Source: UBA3871 sp002392265 (lineage in GTDB: Bacteria; Bacillota; Clostridia; Peptostreptococcales; Anaerovoracaceae). From it: a DNA stretch of 19,531 bases. Location of the stretch: the NCBI GenBank assembly GCA_946614255.1, contig CAMOGS010000029.1, forward strand, positions 1 to 19,531, in the 5' to 3' direction. Positions within the stretch are counted from its first letter, which is position 1, and the number at the start of each line of letters is the position of its first letter. The position numbers and the translations under genes were made by a program. A model generated the notes under the pieces. The model saw only the letters and a program-made list of their open reading frames with translations. It searched no databases and had not been told where the DNA came from. Of this stretch, positions 1 to 7,113 are shown piece after piece.

Positions 1-1760
1 ATGAAGCGGCTCGCGTTCCAGATCTTGTTCGCGAAGTTCCGGCTCGCTTCAACCTGTTCCCAGTAGAAACGCATGTCATTGCCGGGCGCATTGCCGGTGA
101 CCAGCGTAAGGCGCAAAGCGTCGGCACCGTACTTATCGATAACTTCCAGAGGATCGATGCCGTTTCCGAGGGATTTACTCATCTTGCGGCCCTGCGCATC
201 GCGCACAAGTCCGTGTACATATACATAGTTGAACGGTCTGTCCCCCATGGATTCCATTGCGGAGAATACCATTCTGACTACCCAGAAGAATATGATGTCA
301 TAGCCTGTTACGAGGACATCCGTAGGATAGAAATATCCAAGCTCCGGCGTCTTTTCAGGCCAGCCGAGTGTCGAGTAAGGCCACAGCCCCGAAGAGAACC
401 AAGTGTCGAGCACGTCAGGGTCCTGTGTGAAGTGAGTACCGCCGCACTTCGGGCACTTGCCCGGCATTTCAGCAGCAACCACTGTCTCGCCGCAATCGTC
501 GCAATAGTAAGCAGGAATGCGGTGGCCCCACCACAGCTGACGGCTTATGCACCAGTCGCGAATGTTTTCGAGCCAGTGAAGGTAAATCTTTTCAAATCTG
601 TCGGGAACGTGCTTTAATATGCCTTTTCTTGCAACCTCCATCGCAGGCTTTGCAAGCTCGTCCATCTTTACGAACCACTGCTCAGAGAGCATGTCCTCGA
701 TGATGGTGTGGCAGCGGTAGCAGTGTCCCGCAGGAATCAGCTTTTCTTCGGTCTTTACTAGGTAGCCCGCAGCCTCAAGGTCTGCAACCCATGCCTTACG
801 GCACTCGTAACGTTCCATGCCGGCATATTTACCGGCAAGCTCGTTCATAGTCGCATCCTTGTTGATGCATGAAGGCTTTTCGAGGCCGTGTCTCTCGCCG
901 ACCTCAAAGTCGTTAGGGTCGTGAGCAGGTGTAATCTTTACAGCACCTGTACCTTTTTCGGGATCCGGATAAGGGTCTGCGATGACAGGAATCTCTTTGC
1001 CAACCAGCGGCAGGATTACTGTCTTTCCAACCATGTGCTTGTATCTTTCATCGTCCGGATGTACTGCGATGGCTTCATCGCCGAACATTGTTTCGGGACG
1101 GGAGGTAGCAACCACGATGCTGTCGCCGCCATCCTTTCCGTCATAGCGGAAATACCAGTATTTGCCGTTTTCATCCTCGTGCTCTACCTCTGCATCCGAA
1201 AGGGAGGTTCCGCAAACCGGACACCAGTTAATCAGGCGGTTGCCCTTGTAGATGTATCCCTTGTTGTAGAGGTTGATAAAGAACTCGTTGACTGCCTTGT
1301 TGCAGCCCTCGTCCATTGTGAAGCGTTCTCTCGACCAGTCGCAGGAATCACCCAGCTTGCGGCACTGCTTTGTGATGCGGCCGCCGTATTCCTTTTTCCA
1401 GTCCCATGCGATTTTTAAGAATTCCTCTCTGCCGATGTCTTCTTTGGAGAGGCCCTTTTCCTTTTTGAGCTTTTCAACAACCTTTACCTCGGTTGCAATC
1501 GAAGCGTGGTCCGAGCCCGGGAGCCACAGGGTTTCAAAGCCCTTCATCCTCTTCCAGCGGATGAGCACATCCTGAAGAGTGTGGTCGAGGGCATGCCCCA
1601 TATGGAGCTGGCCTGTGATGTTTGGAGGCGGCATTACTATGGTGTACGGTTTTTTGTCCGGATTAACCTCCGCTCTGAAAGCGCCGTTTTCCTCCCAGTC
1701 TTTATATATGCGGTCCTCAAACGAATGCGGATCGTAGTTTTTTGCCAAATTCTTTTCCAT
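1..1760 (-). CDS. valS: Valyl-tRNA synthetase, N-terminal ~586 residues (gene runs off the left edge)
   Basis: Class I aminoacyl-tRNA synthetase that charges tRNA-Val in the cytoplasm. The ATG at 1758-1760 opens a frame with a GGAG ribosome binding site about 11 bases upstream. The start of the protein reads MEKNLAKNYDP. The HIGH signature appears as HMGHA shortly after PPPNITGQL, and the KMSKS loop is intact at bases 171-185 (residues ~526-530), about where it lies in full-length ValS. Two Cys pairs (CDDC and CPKC) before TQDPDVLDTWFSSGLWP look like the zinc-binding insertion of many bacterial ValS. The C-terminal anticodon-binding and coiled-coil parts lie outside the window. The gene is preceded by a 310-base leader region that carries a Val-rich small ORF. 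The family call is close to certain. Confidence 0.97.
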   Translation of the reverse strand, partial: MEKNLAKNYDPHSFEDRIYKDWEENGAFRAEVNPDKKPYTIVMPPPNITGQLHMGHALDHTLQDVLIRWKRMKGFETLWLPGSDHASIATEVKVVEKLKKEKGLSKEDIGREEFLKIAWDWKKEYGGRITKQCRKLGDSCDWSRERFTMDEGCNKAVNEFFINLYNKGYIYKGNRLINWCPVCGTSLSDAEVEHEDENGKYWYFRYDGKDGGDSIVVATSRPETMFGDEAIAVHPDDERYKHMVGKTVILPLVGKEIPVIADPYPDPEKGTGAVKITPAHDPNDFEVGERHGLEKPSCINKDATMNELAGKYAGMERYECRKAWVADLEAAGYLVKTEEKLIPAGHCYRCHTIIEDMLSEQWFVKMDELAKPAMEVARKGILKHVPDRFEKIYLHWLENIRDWCISRQLWWGHRIPAYYCDDCGETVVAAEMPGKCPKCGGTHFTQDPDVLDTWFSSGLWPYSTLGWPEKTPELGYFYPTDVLVTGYDIIFFWVVRMVFSAMESMGDRPFNYVYVHGLVRDAQGRKMSKSLGNGIDPLEVIDKYGADALRLTLVTGNAPGNDMRFYWEQVEASRNFANKIWNASRF

Positions 1761-1833
1761 GCGTTTTATCTCCTGTAGTAATTTATATATCTATGGTTAA
1801 ACTTATTTCTTGTTTCTTGCGTATTGATTTTTG

Positions 1834-1893
1834 GGCCGATGTTATATCATGACAAAACAACGGCCACTCGCACGACAACCGGTTTACCGGCCG
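1834..1893 (-). promoter_or_regulatory. Alternative RNA pairings in the valS leader
   Basis: Three complementary blocks lie in and just after the leader ORF. Read on the minus strand, block A (1889-1893) is CGGCC, block B (1861-1865) is GGCCG and block C (1834-1838) is CGGCC. B overlaps the last Val codons and can pair with A or with C. B-C extends past a T/T mismatch with TGTT/AACA. A is also part of a small hairpin, CCGG-TAAA-CCGG (1879-1890). Mutually exclusive pairing around the control codons is what attenuators use. However, C is followed by CAAAAATC rather than a T-run, so no classical intrinsic terminator is formed. Confidence 0.4.
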
Positions 1894-1933
1894 ATATGTT
1901 TAGTTTTGCTGCAGTCGCTTTGCCTAATAACAT
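1847..1933 (-). CDS. Candidate valine-rich leader peptide of valS (28 aa)
   Basis: A 28-codon ORF lies between the promoter at 2000-2029 and valS. It has a strong ribosome binding site (GAGGAGAGG) about 5-8 bases before the ATG at 1931-1933. It starts MLLGKATAAK and ends with the run PVVVRVAVVLS, so six of eight consecutive residues are valine, encoded by GTT GTC GTG ... GTG ... GTT GTT. A run of the cognate amino acid in a short ORF ahead of a synthetase or biosynthetic gene is the hallmark of ribosome-mediated attenuation. No T-box hallmark (the GGTGG...ACCGCG-type element) was seen in this leader. The stop is TGA at 1847-1849, 86 bases before the valS start. Function is inferred; the ORF itself is directly visible. 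Confidence 0.62.
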   Translation of the reverse strand: MLLGKATAAKLNISAGKPVVVRVAVVLS

Positions 1934-1999
1934 AACTGTCCTCTCCTCTGTGATTTATCTCTTTAATTTTAGCGCAAAATTACGCCAATATAACATCTT

Positions 2000-2029
2000 A
2001 TTATAACACTGAAAGCCCTTGCTTTGCAA
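2000..2029 (-). promoter_or_regulatory. Promoter of the leader-ORF/valS transcript
   Basis: The minus strand reads TTGCAA (2024-2029), an 18-base spacer, then a perfect TATAAT (2000-2005). Transcription would start near 1993, giving a leader of about 230 bases before the valS ATG. The -35 box sits inside the terminator-like dyad at 2011-2037. The -35 matches consensus at four of six positions, so the -10 box is the stronger evidence. Confidence 0.6.
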
Positions 2030-2037
2030 GGGCTTTC
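2011..2037 (-). terminator. 12-bp perfect dyad downstream of ung
   Basis: GAAAGCCCTTGC, a 3-base loop and GCAAGGGCTTTC form a perfect 12-bp stem between the ung stop and the valS promoter. Its position suits a terminator for ung. The bases that follow on the minus strand (AGTGTTATAATAAG) are only moderately T-rich, so termination may be weak. The dyad overlaps the valS -35 box and could also affect initiation there. Confidence 0.55.
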
Positions 2038-2070
2038 GCTCAATCGTTTATAAGTTTTTGGCGCGGTTTT

Positions 2071-2760
2071 TCAGTGTATCTGCCAGTCAATCGGGGTGAG
2101 GCCGTTTGACTCGAGGAAGGCGTTTGCTTTTGAGAAATATCTGCCGCCGAAAAAGCCGTTGTGGGCCGAAAGCGGCGACGGGTGCGCGCCCTCCAGAATC
2201 AGGTGGCTCCTGTTTGTAATCAGCGCCTTTTTGGCTCTGGCATTCGCTCCCCAGAGGATGAAGACAAGTGGCGTTTCATGTTCGTTAAGCAGCTCCACCA
2301 CGCGGTCGGTGAAGTTTTCCCAGCCCTTTCCCTTGTGGGAGTTTGCCGCATGCGCTCTCACGGTAAGCACCGCATTCAGGAGCACCACGCCCTGCTGTGC
2401 CCACTCGGTCAGACAGCCGTGATCCGGCACGGTAAACCTGCCGCCGCCCGGGATGCAGCCTTCGTCGTCTGTAAGCTCCTTGTAGATATTCCTAAGGCTC
2501 GGCGGTATTTTGATTCCCTTTTGCACGGAAAAACAAAGTCCGTGCGCCTCGCCGGGCTCATGATAAGGGTCCTGCCCCAGAATTACGACCTTTGCCTCGC
2601 TGTACGGCGCGGCCTTTAACGCATTAAAGATGTCGTACATGCCGGGGTAAATCGTTTTTGTCTTATATTCGCTGACCAGGAATTTTCTGAGCTCCGTATA
2701 GTAGGGCTTGTCAAACTCACCCGCAAGCTTTTCGTCCCAGTCGTTTCCGATATGAACCAT
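2071..2760 (-). CDS. ung: Uracil-DNA glycosylase, family 1
   Basis: Removes uracil from DNA as the first step of base excision repair. The protein is 229 aa, the normal family length. The water-activating motif GQDPYH is at residues 62-67, with the catalytic Asp at 64. The Leu-loop motif HPSPLSAH starts at 193, supplying the second catalytic His and the intercalating Leu. Between them are VLLNAVLTV (uracil-pocket Asn) and FILWG. The ATG at 2758-2760 has a GGGAG ribosome binding site. The radical SAM gene ends only 38 bases upstream on the same strand, so the two are probably co-transcribed, although their functions are not obviously linked. Confidence 0.97.
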   Translation of the reverse strand: MVHIGNDWDEKLAGEFDKPYYTELRKFLVSEYKTKTIYPGMYDIFNALKAAPYSEAKVVILGQDPYHEPGEAHGLCFSVQKGIKIPPSLRNIYKELTDDEGCIPGGGRFTVPDHGCLTEWAQQGVVLLNAVLTVRAHAANSHKGKGWENFTDRVVELLNEHETPLVFILWGANARAKKALITNRSHLILEGAHPSPLSAHNGFFGGRYFSKANAFLESNGLTPIDWQIH

Positions 2761-2798
2761 TCTGTTCTCCCAATTCTGCGCGGCCTTTATGCCGCCGC

Positions 2799-3830
2799 CT
2801 ATTTAATCTCACATACTATATAAGTGTCCGCCGGGACACTGTCATCCATAACAAAGGTGAATTTCACACCCGGAAACCTTCGGATAAACCATTCGCGGTT
2901 GCTGCCGCGATAACCGCTCAGCGCATCAAAGGAAAGAGGTGATGCGACCAGCTCCACAGCCTTTGCACCGTTTCCGATTTCAGCCATACCTCTTTCTATG
3001 TCCTCGCGTGCGATTGCGCTGTCCATCAGCTGCCTGAATGAAGGGTGAAAATCCGCAAGCACCTGGCTTTCCGGCCCTCCGTCATTTATCAGGTCGGTAT
3101 TCTTTAAGCCTACGCGTATCACCTGCACGCCTGCTTCGGTTAAAATGCGGTACATGTCCTTTGTGATATCCACAGCCTCAGCAGTAGAAAGCGCGTTATA
3201 TGTTCCTGCCCTGTACATATCGGCAAGCTCTGTTTCGTTTATCACAACCGTAGGGTAAAGTCTCGCTATTGCAGGCTTTAGTTCTACCGCACGCTTTGCG
3301 GATTCTATGCAGGTTTCCTTGCTGTCGCCCGGAAGCCCTATCATCAGCTGCAGCCCCAGCGTAAATCCGTATTCGTGAATCAGCCTTGCGGCTTGCTCGA
3401 CATCCTTTGCGGTGTGGCCTCGTTTGCATTTCTTTAAGACCTCATCGTCGAAAGACTGAACGCCGAGCTCGATTATATCCGTATGATACCTCTTCAGGTT
3501 ATCGAGTATTCCCCTGTTTATATAATCGGGTCTTGTGGATAAATGTATCTTTTTAATTCTGCCCGACTGCTTATATTCGTCCGCTACGGCAAGAAATGCA
3601 GACTGCTCCTCCAAAGGAATTCCGGTAAAGCTGCCTCCGAAAAAAGCCACCTCGATTATATCGAGGCCTCTGCCCTCGAGCGTCATAAGATACTGCTCGA
3701 TTGTGCGTCTTGCATCCTCGGGTGTCACATCTGTCGTCCGTGCGGTAATTTTTTTCTGATTGCAGAAAACACAGTCGTTTGGGCAGCCCTTGTGCGGTAT
3801 GAAAATTGGAATAATAGCGTGTTTTTTCAT
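2799..3830 (-). CDS. Elp3-like radical SAM protein without acetyltransferase domain
   Basis: 343 aa. The iron-sulfur ligands are at the N-terminus, in GCPNDCVFCNQ (Cys 16, 20 and 23; CX3CX2C), followed by a glycine-rich AFFGGSFTGIP segment that fits S-adenosylmethionine binding. ELGVQSFDDEVLK, RGHTAKDV and LGLQLMIGLPGD resemble the Elp3/HemN-type radical SAM barrel. The length fits the clostridial 'Elp3-like' proteins that keep the radical SAM core and its C-terminal extension but lack the GNAT domain of true Elp3. Those proteins are often found near rnc/smc; here the neighbours are ung and a receiver gene instead. The substrate is unknown. The ATG at 3830 has an AAGGAA ribosome binding site 6-7 bases upstream. 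The start lies only 26 bases past the terminator of the preceding gene, so it needs read-through or a promoter within the hairpin. Confidence 0.85.
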   Translation of the reverse strand: MKKHAIIPIFIPHKGCPNDCVFCNQKKITARTTDVTPEDARRTIEQYLMTLEGRGLDIIEVAFFGGSFTGIPLEEQSAFLAVADEYKQSGRIKKIHLSTRPDYINRGILDNLKRYHTDIIELGVQSFDDEVLKKCKRGHTAKDVEQAARLIHEYGFTLGLQLMIGLPGDSKETCIESAKRAVELKPAIARLYPTVVINETELADMYRAGTYNALSTAEAVDITKDMYRILTEAGVQVIRVGLKNTDLINDGGPESQVLADFHPSFRQLMDSAIAREDIERGMAEIGNGAKAVELVASPLSFDALSGYRGSNREWFIRRFPGVKFTFVMDDSVPADTYIVCEIK

Positions 3831-3849
3831 TTCGTTTCCTTAACAACAT

Positions 3850-3888
3850 AAAAAGAGCACGCGGTGCCTCAAAAGAGAAGCCGCATGC
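3850..3888 (-). terminator. Intrinsic terminator of the pseudo-receiver gene
   Basis: On the minus strand GCATGCGG (3881-3888) pairs over 8 bp, one of them G-U, with CCGCGTGC (3857-3864). TCTTTTTA follows (3850-3856). The hairpin starts at the base right after the stop codon of the receiver gene. Confidence 0.7.
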
Positions 3889-4260
3889 CTACACGTCCAA
3901 AGGTTTATAAGTGTCAAGTTTGTCTATAAGCTCTGATAATTCCTGCGGATTCACCGGTTGCGTCAAAAAACCGTCAGCTCCGTATTCCAAAGCCTTTGTC
4001 TCGTGACCCGGTTCGTCCGAAAGGAGTACCACCAGCATTTCAGGGCGAAGCTTGTGTAGATTTCTGAGTACGTCAAAACCGCTGACGGGTCTCGTTTTCA
4101 CCTCAGAAATCACGATGTCCGTAGCATGGTTATAAACATGTTTTACGGCAAGCATAGGATCCTTAAAGGAGCTGATGGTGCTGCTGGGTAAAATACCCTT
4201 CACCACACCCACCAGTTCCTCGAGTATGCCGATGTTGTTGTCAATTAATACTACGTTCAC
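3889..4260 (-). CDS. Stand-alone pseudo-receiver (CheY-like) protein with substituted phosphorylation site
   Basis: 123 aa with receiver-fold signatures throughout: VVLIDNN, DIVISEVKTRPVSGFDVL, VVLLSDEPG and YGADGFLTQPVNPQEL. Against the canonical receiver encoded next door, residue numbers match exactly. Asp7 is kept, and position 8 is Asn instead of Asp. The phospho-acceptor position 53 is Glu instead of Asp, position 81 is Ser (acceptable), and position 101 is Gln instead of the invariant Lys. It is therefore unlikely to be phosphorylated normally; Glu may mimic the phosphorylated state. There is no output domain. The start is GTG (4258-4260) with an AAAGGAG ribosome binding site 5 bases upstream. 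A separate promoter candidate and its own terminator suggest an independent transcript beside the kinase/regulator pair. It may act as a protein-interaction partner in that pathway; this is inference. Confidence 0.85.
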   Translation of the reverse strand: MNVVLIDNNIGILEELVGVVKGILPSSTISSFKDPMLAVKHVYNHATDIVISEVKTRPVSGFDVLRNLHKLRPEMLVVLLSDEPGHETKALEYGADGFLTQPVNPQELSELIDKLDTYKPLDV

Positions 4261-4307
4261 CCTTACTCCTTTACCGCATTAAAGCAGAACATTAAATCAC
4301 TTTCAAT

Positions 4308-4337
4308 ATTATAATATTAACTAAGCAGCTGCAACAA
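4308..4337 (-). promoter_or_regulatory. Candidate promoter of the pseudo-receiver gene
   Basis: The minus strand has TTGTTG (4332-4337), 18 bases, then a perfect TATAAT (4308-4313) inside the AT palindrome AATATTATAATATT. The start would be near 4301, about 40 bases before the GTG. The -35 box is weak. Confidence 0.45.
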
Positions 4338-4360
4338 AAGTGCAAGCAGAACTATTAATA

Positions 4361-5149
4361 TTAAAATTCTCCGAGTGAAAATTCCGACCAGCTGTACTGG
4401 ATCATAAATTCGCCTCTGTAGGCATTGATGGCGATAGGATCTCCCTGCAACCATGAGAAATAGTCGCACTCAATCTTGTCAGGTACAATCGAAAGCGCAG
4501 AACGCTGCTTTATCAGGACATCCGGAGCTCCGGCATCCTTTAGCATGGTCTGAAGGTCGGATATCATATTTCTGAAATAGCTCTTTTTTGAAAGGTTTAT
4601 TTCTTCTTCTTCCCAAAGAACGGAACAAAGCTCATCATTGCTGATTGTCTTTCCTTTAGCGCATATCAGGTACGCAAAGAGCTCTTTTGTCTTTGTATAT
4701 TTGAACTTTGCGGGCACTCCCGAAACGAAGACCTCGAAATTTCCGAAGCACTGGACTCTGAGCGGAGCCTCGCTGACAGGAGCAGGATTCTTTTTACGTG
4801 AAATCGCAAAATCAATCTCGTTTTTTATGTCCTCCGCCGAAGCCGGCTTCATCAGGTACCCCGAAACATGTAGTCTGTACGCTTCAACCGAGTACTCGGA
4901 ATAGCCTGTTACAAATACTATCGAACAGTCAGGCCTGATTTCCTTCATGCCCTTTGCCATTGTAAGCCCGTCCATAACAGGCATATTAATATCAAGGAAT
5001 GCAATATCCACATCGTTTTCACGCAGATAATCCATTGCTTTGAGTGGCGAACGGAAGGTTTCAACCTCTGTGATTCTGTCATCACCCGAAATTTTTAACC
5101 TGAGGTTTTCAATCGCCATCTGCTCATCATCAACTATGATTGCTCTCAT
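4361..5149 (-). CDS. Response regulator with receiver domain and SARP/OmpR-like DNA-binding domain
   Basis: 262 aa. The receiver domain covers residues 1-~120 with a complete active site: Asp7/Asp8 (IIVDDEQ), Asp53 (FLDINMPVMDG), Thr81 (VFVTGYS) and Lys101 (YLMKP). From ~130 onward, RVQCFGNFEVFVSG and FKYTKTKELFAYLICAKGKTISNDELCSVLW give the winged-helix domain of the SARP/transcriptional-activator type rather than LytTR. The C-terminus is shorter than a full bacterial transcriptional activation domain. The start codon lies inside the last codons of the kinase gene (4-base ATGA overlap), so the two are translationally coupled and form a cognate pair. The target genes are unknown; the pseudo-receiver immediately downstream is one candidate. 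Confidence 0.92.
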   Translation of the reverse strand: MRAIIVDDEQMAIENLRLKISGDDRITEVETFRSPLKAMDYLRENDVDIAFLDINMPVMDGLTMAKGMKEIRPDCSIVFVTGYSEYSVEAYRLHVSGYLMKPASAEDIKNEIDFAISRKKNPAPVSEAPLRVQCFGNFEVFVSGVPAKFKYTKTKELFAYLICAKGKTISNDELCSVLWEEEEINLSKKSYFRNMISDLQTMLKDAGAPDVLIKQRSALSIVPDKIECDYFSWLQGDPIAINAYRGEFMIQYSWSEFSLGEF

Positions 5150-6999
5150 CTTTTCTTTCCTCCTTTAGGAATTACGATGGTGGAACGTGTCCCAGCACCA
5201 ATCTTACTTTCAATTTCAACATGGCCTCCGCACATGGACTGCACTCTCGTTTTTATGTTTTGCATTCCCACATGGCTGCGACCGTCATTCTTTTTTTGGT
5301 TTATATCAAATCCCACGCCGTTGTCGGAGACTCTTGCGTAGAAGTTGTGTTCATCCTCCCACGACTCTATGGTGATTGTGCCGCCGTCTTCGAGGCCGCG
5401 CACACCGTATCTGATGGAATTCTCCACAAGCGGCTGAATTGTCAGTGGTGGAATATCAAAATCAGAGGCCTTTAGCTTGTACACATACTGTATATCGGGA
5501 AACCTCAGCTTTTCGATTGCCAGGTAGTTTTCGAGATGCTGGATTTCCTTGCTGAGCGGTATAGGCTCCGTCTGTGAAAGGGAGTCCATATTACCGCGCA
5601 GAAACTTTGCAAAGCTCTCAACAGTGCTTGCGGCCTTGTTTCCGTCCACCTGACACTGATATTGAATGGTATTCAGCGCATTATAGAGGAAATGCGGCTG
5701 AATCTGGCTCATCATCATTGAGATTCGTGTATCGTTTAATTCGGCACGCGCACTGGCGAGCTGTGCCGTCTGATATGCCTGATATTTTGACAGATTTGCA
5801 AGTCTGAAGAGCTGCAGCCACGAAGTTATAATTACCGAAGCGCACAGAATCTGTCTGTTTGATATCGAATCTATAATCGAATCGTTCATCACCATCGCTA
5901 TAGCTGTGGCAATTTCGCCAAAGCATATAGGGATAAAGGATAAAGCGACAAAAAGTGCCGATTTGTTGTCATATTTTTTATATTCATAAGCAAGCAGCGG
6001 TGCACCGGTAGCCATCGTAACGGCTCCGCATATTGCAGGAATCATCTGCATCCTGTAAAGATCACATATACCCAGAAGCTGCAGTGCCAGGCATGCCAGC
6101 ACAGCAGCGCTTATGGCCATAGTAACCGACCACATGATTCTGCGCGACCTTTCGTCAATCAGTGTCGAATAAAAATAAAGTGCTGATGCGGATACCAGGA
6201 AAAACGGCGCAATAATGTCTATCACATTGCAAAGTACCGGGTTCTTTATGATTATCGGCAGGACGCTGTAAAGTCCTTCGGCAAAAACATAATATCCGCT
6301 GACCCATGCAAAGAAAGAAAACGCAGTCAGAACAGTCTTTTCTTTTCTGCTCTCTATATATCCGTTTTTTGAGTAGATCAGTCTGGTAACAAACGTGTAA
6401 AGCCCAACTATAAAAATGGTAAGTCCCAGCAAGCCTACGACCCAATCCATTTTGCTGAAAAGCTCAAAAATGGTATCAACCTTTCCCGAGAAAAACAGCT
6501 TGTTCAGCTGCTCCTCTATTGCAAAAGGTCTGTATGAGCTGTACGGATTATCAATAACAAGCTCGAGCTCATCGTTTTCACCCACCGTTACACCGGTAAG
6601 AGGCAATATCGCTATGCCCGTACCTTCGGAAAAGCTCGGGTAAGTCCCGGGCTGCCCGAAAGATGCTATTTCATTTCCGTCTATGCTCGCTTTCAGACTC
6701 AGGTTGTTAATTGAAAGGTAAAGGTCGTAATTCTCCTTTTGAGGGTTGTCAAAATGCGCCCTGATTAAAACATGCTTCGCTCCGGGAACTATCCCCTCGC
6801 TCAAATCTGTCCATGTGCTTCCGTCAAGGCTGTAAAAGCCCACAAGCCTGTGCTCTGTTATGTCGGCATCGGTTGGGGTTGGTTCCGACTCTTCAATGCT
6901 GAGAACATTCAGTACAATGGTCAGCACAAAAATACAAAGCATCAAAGAATAGCCTATGTAAAGGCTTGCTTTGAAAAATTTTCTCATCCTTCTGCTCAT
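5146..6999 (-). CDS. LytS-type sensor histidine kinase with extracytoplasmic domain and 7TM region
   Basis: About 617 aa from the chosen start, which reads MSRRMRKFF. It has an N-terminal TM (~10-32) and an extracytoplasmic beta-rich domain (~35-175, with the FYSLDGSTW...LTGVTVGENDELELVIDNPY pattern of 7TMR-DISM-like sensors). Six to seven further TM segments (~185-400) and a short coiled segment (SKYQAYQTAQLASARAEL) follow. The His_kinase box QIQPHFLYNALNTI has its phospho-His near 436. The ATPase N-box PLVENSIRYGV and G-box DNGVGF complete the catalytic part. The ATG at 6997-6999 is preferred because GAGGT lies 5 bases before it. The frame stays open to 7035, but that extension overlaps the hairpin at 7029-7054 and has no ribosome binding site. 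It overlaps the regulator gene by 4 bases. Confidence 0.92.
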   Translation of the reverse strand: MSRRMRKFFKASLYIGYSLMLCIFVLTIVLNVLSIEESEPTPTDADITEHRLVGFYSLDGSTWTDLSEGIVPGAKHVLIRAHFDNPQKENYDLYLSINNLSLKASIDGNEIASFGQPGTYPSFSEGTGIAILPLTGVTVGENDELELVIDNPYSSYRPFAIEEQLNKLFFSGKVDTIFELFSKMDWVVGLLGLTIFIVGLYTFVTRLIYSKNGYIESRKEKTVLTAFSFFAWVSGYYVFAEGLYSVLPIIIKNPVLCNVIDIIAPFFLVSASALYFYSTLIDERSRRIMWSVTMAISAAVLACLALQLLGICDLYRMQMIPAICGAVTMATGAPLLAYEYKKYDNKSALFVALSFIPICFGEIATAIAMVMNDSIIDSISNRQILCASVIITSWLQLFRLANLSKYQAYQTAQLASARAELNDTRISMMMSQIQPHFLYNALNTIQYQCQVDGNKAASTVESFAKFLRGNMDSLSQTEPIPLSKEIQHLENYLAIEKLRFPDIQYVYKLKASDFDIPPLTIQPLVENSIRYGVRGLEDGGTITIESWEDEHNFYARVSDNGVGFDINQKKNDGRSHVGMQNIKTRVQSMCGGHVEIESKIGAGTRSTIVIPKGGKKR

Positions 7000-7028
7000 T
7001 AGCCACCTCGTTTGTAAAAACAAACAAC

Positions 7029-7054
7029 CAACCAAGTGATGTCACACTTGGTTG
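7029..7054 (-). terminator. 10-bp perfect dyad: terminator of the upstream gene and/or operator at the kinase start site
   Basis: CAACCAAGTG, a 6-base loop and CACTTGGTTG form a perfect inverted repeat. On the minus strand it is followed by GTTTGTTTTTAC, which suits an intrinsic terminator for the Mrr-like gene ending at 7114. It also lies directly downstream of the -10 box at 7056-7061, so it would cover the kinase transcription start and could be a repressor or regulator site. Confidence 0.6.
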
Positions 7055-7055
7055 T

Positions 7056-7084
7056 ATTGTAGCATTTTTCAGTATATTTCGCAA
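7056..7084 (-). promoter_or_regulatory. Promoter of the kinase/regulator operon
   Basis: The minus strand has TTGCGA (7079-7084), a 17-base spacer and TACAAT (7056-7061). The start is expected near 7049, inside the dyad at 7029-7054 and about 50 bases before the chosen kinase ATG. Confidence 0.6.
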
Positions 7085-7113
7085 GATTTTAGCTATACTT
7101 TGTTGCACTTTTT

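Noticed and set aside
213..1778. Several plus-strand open frames of 90-176 codons
   Set aside because: They lie antisense to valS, whose HMGHA and KMSKS motifs are clear; no ribosome binding sites or recognisable domains.
1761..2070. T-box riboswitch upstream of valS
   Set aside because: No antiterminator T-box sequence and no terminator with a T-run next to valS; a Val-rich ORF is present instead.
7000..7035. Longer N-terminus for the histidine kinase
   Set aside because: The extra codons overlap the inverted repeat and lack a ribosome binding site, whereas GAGGT precedes the ATG at 6997-6999.
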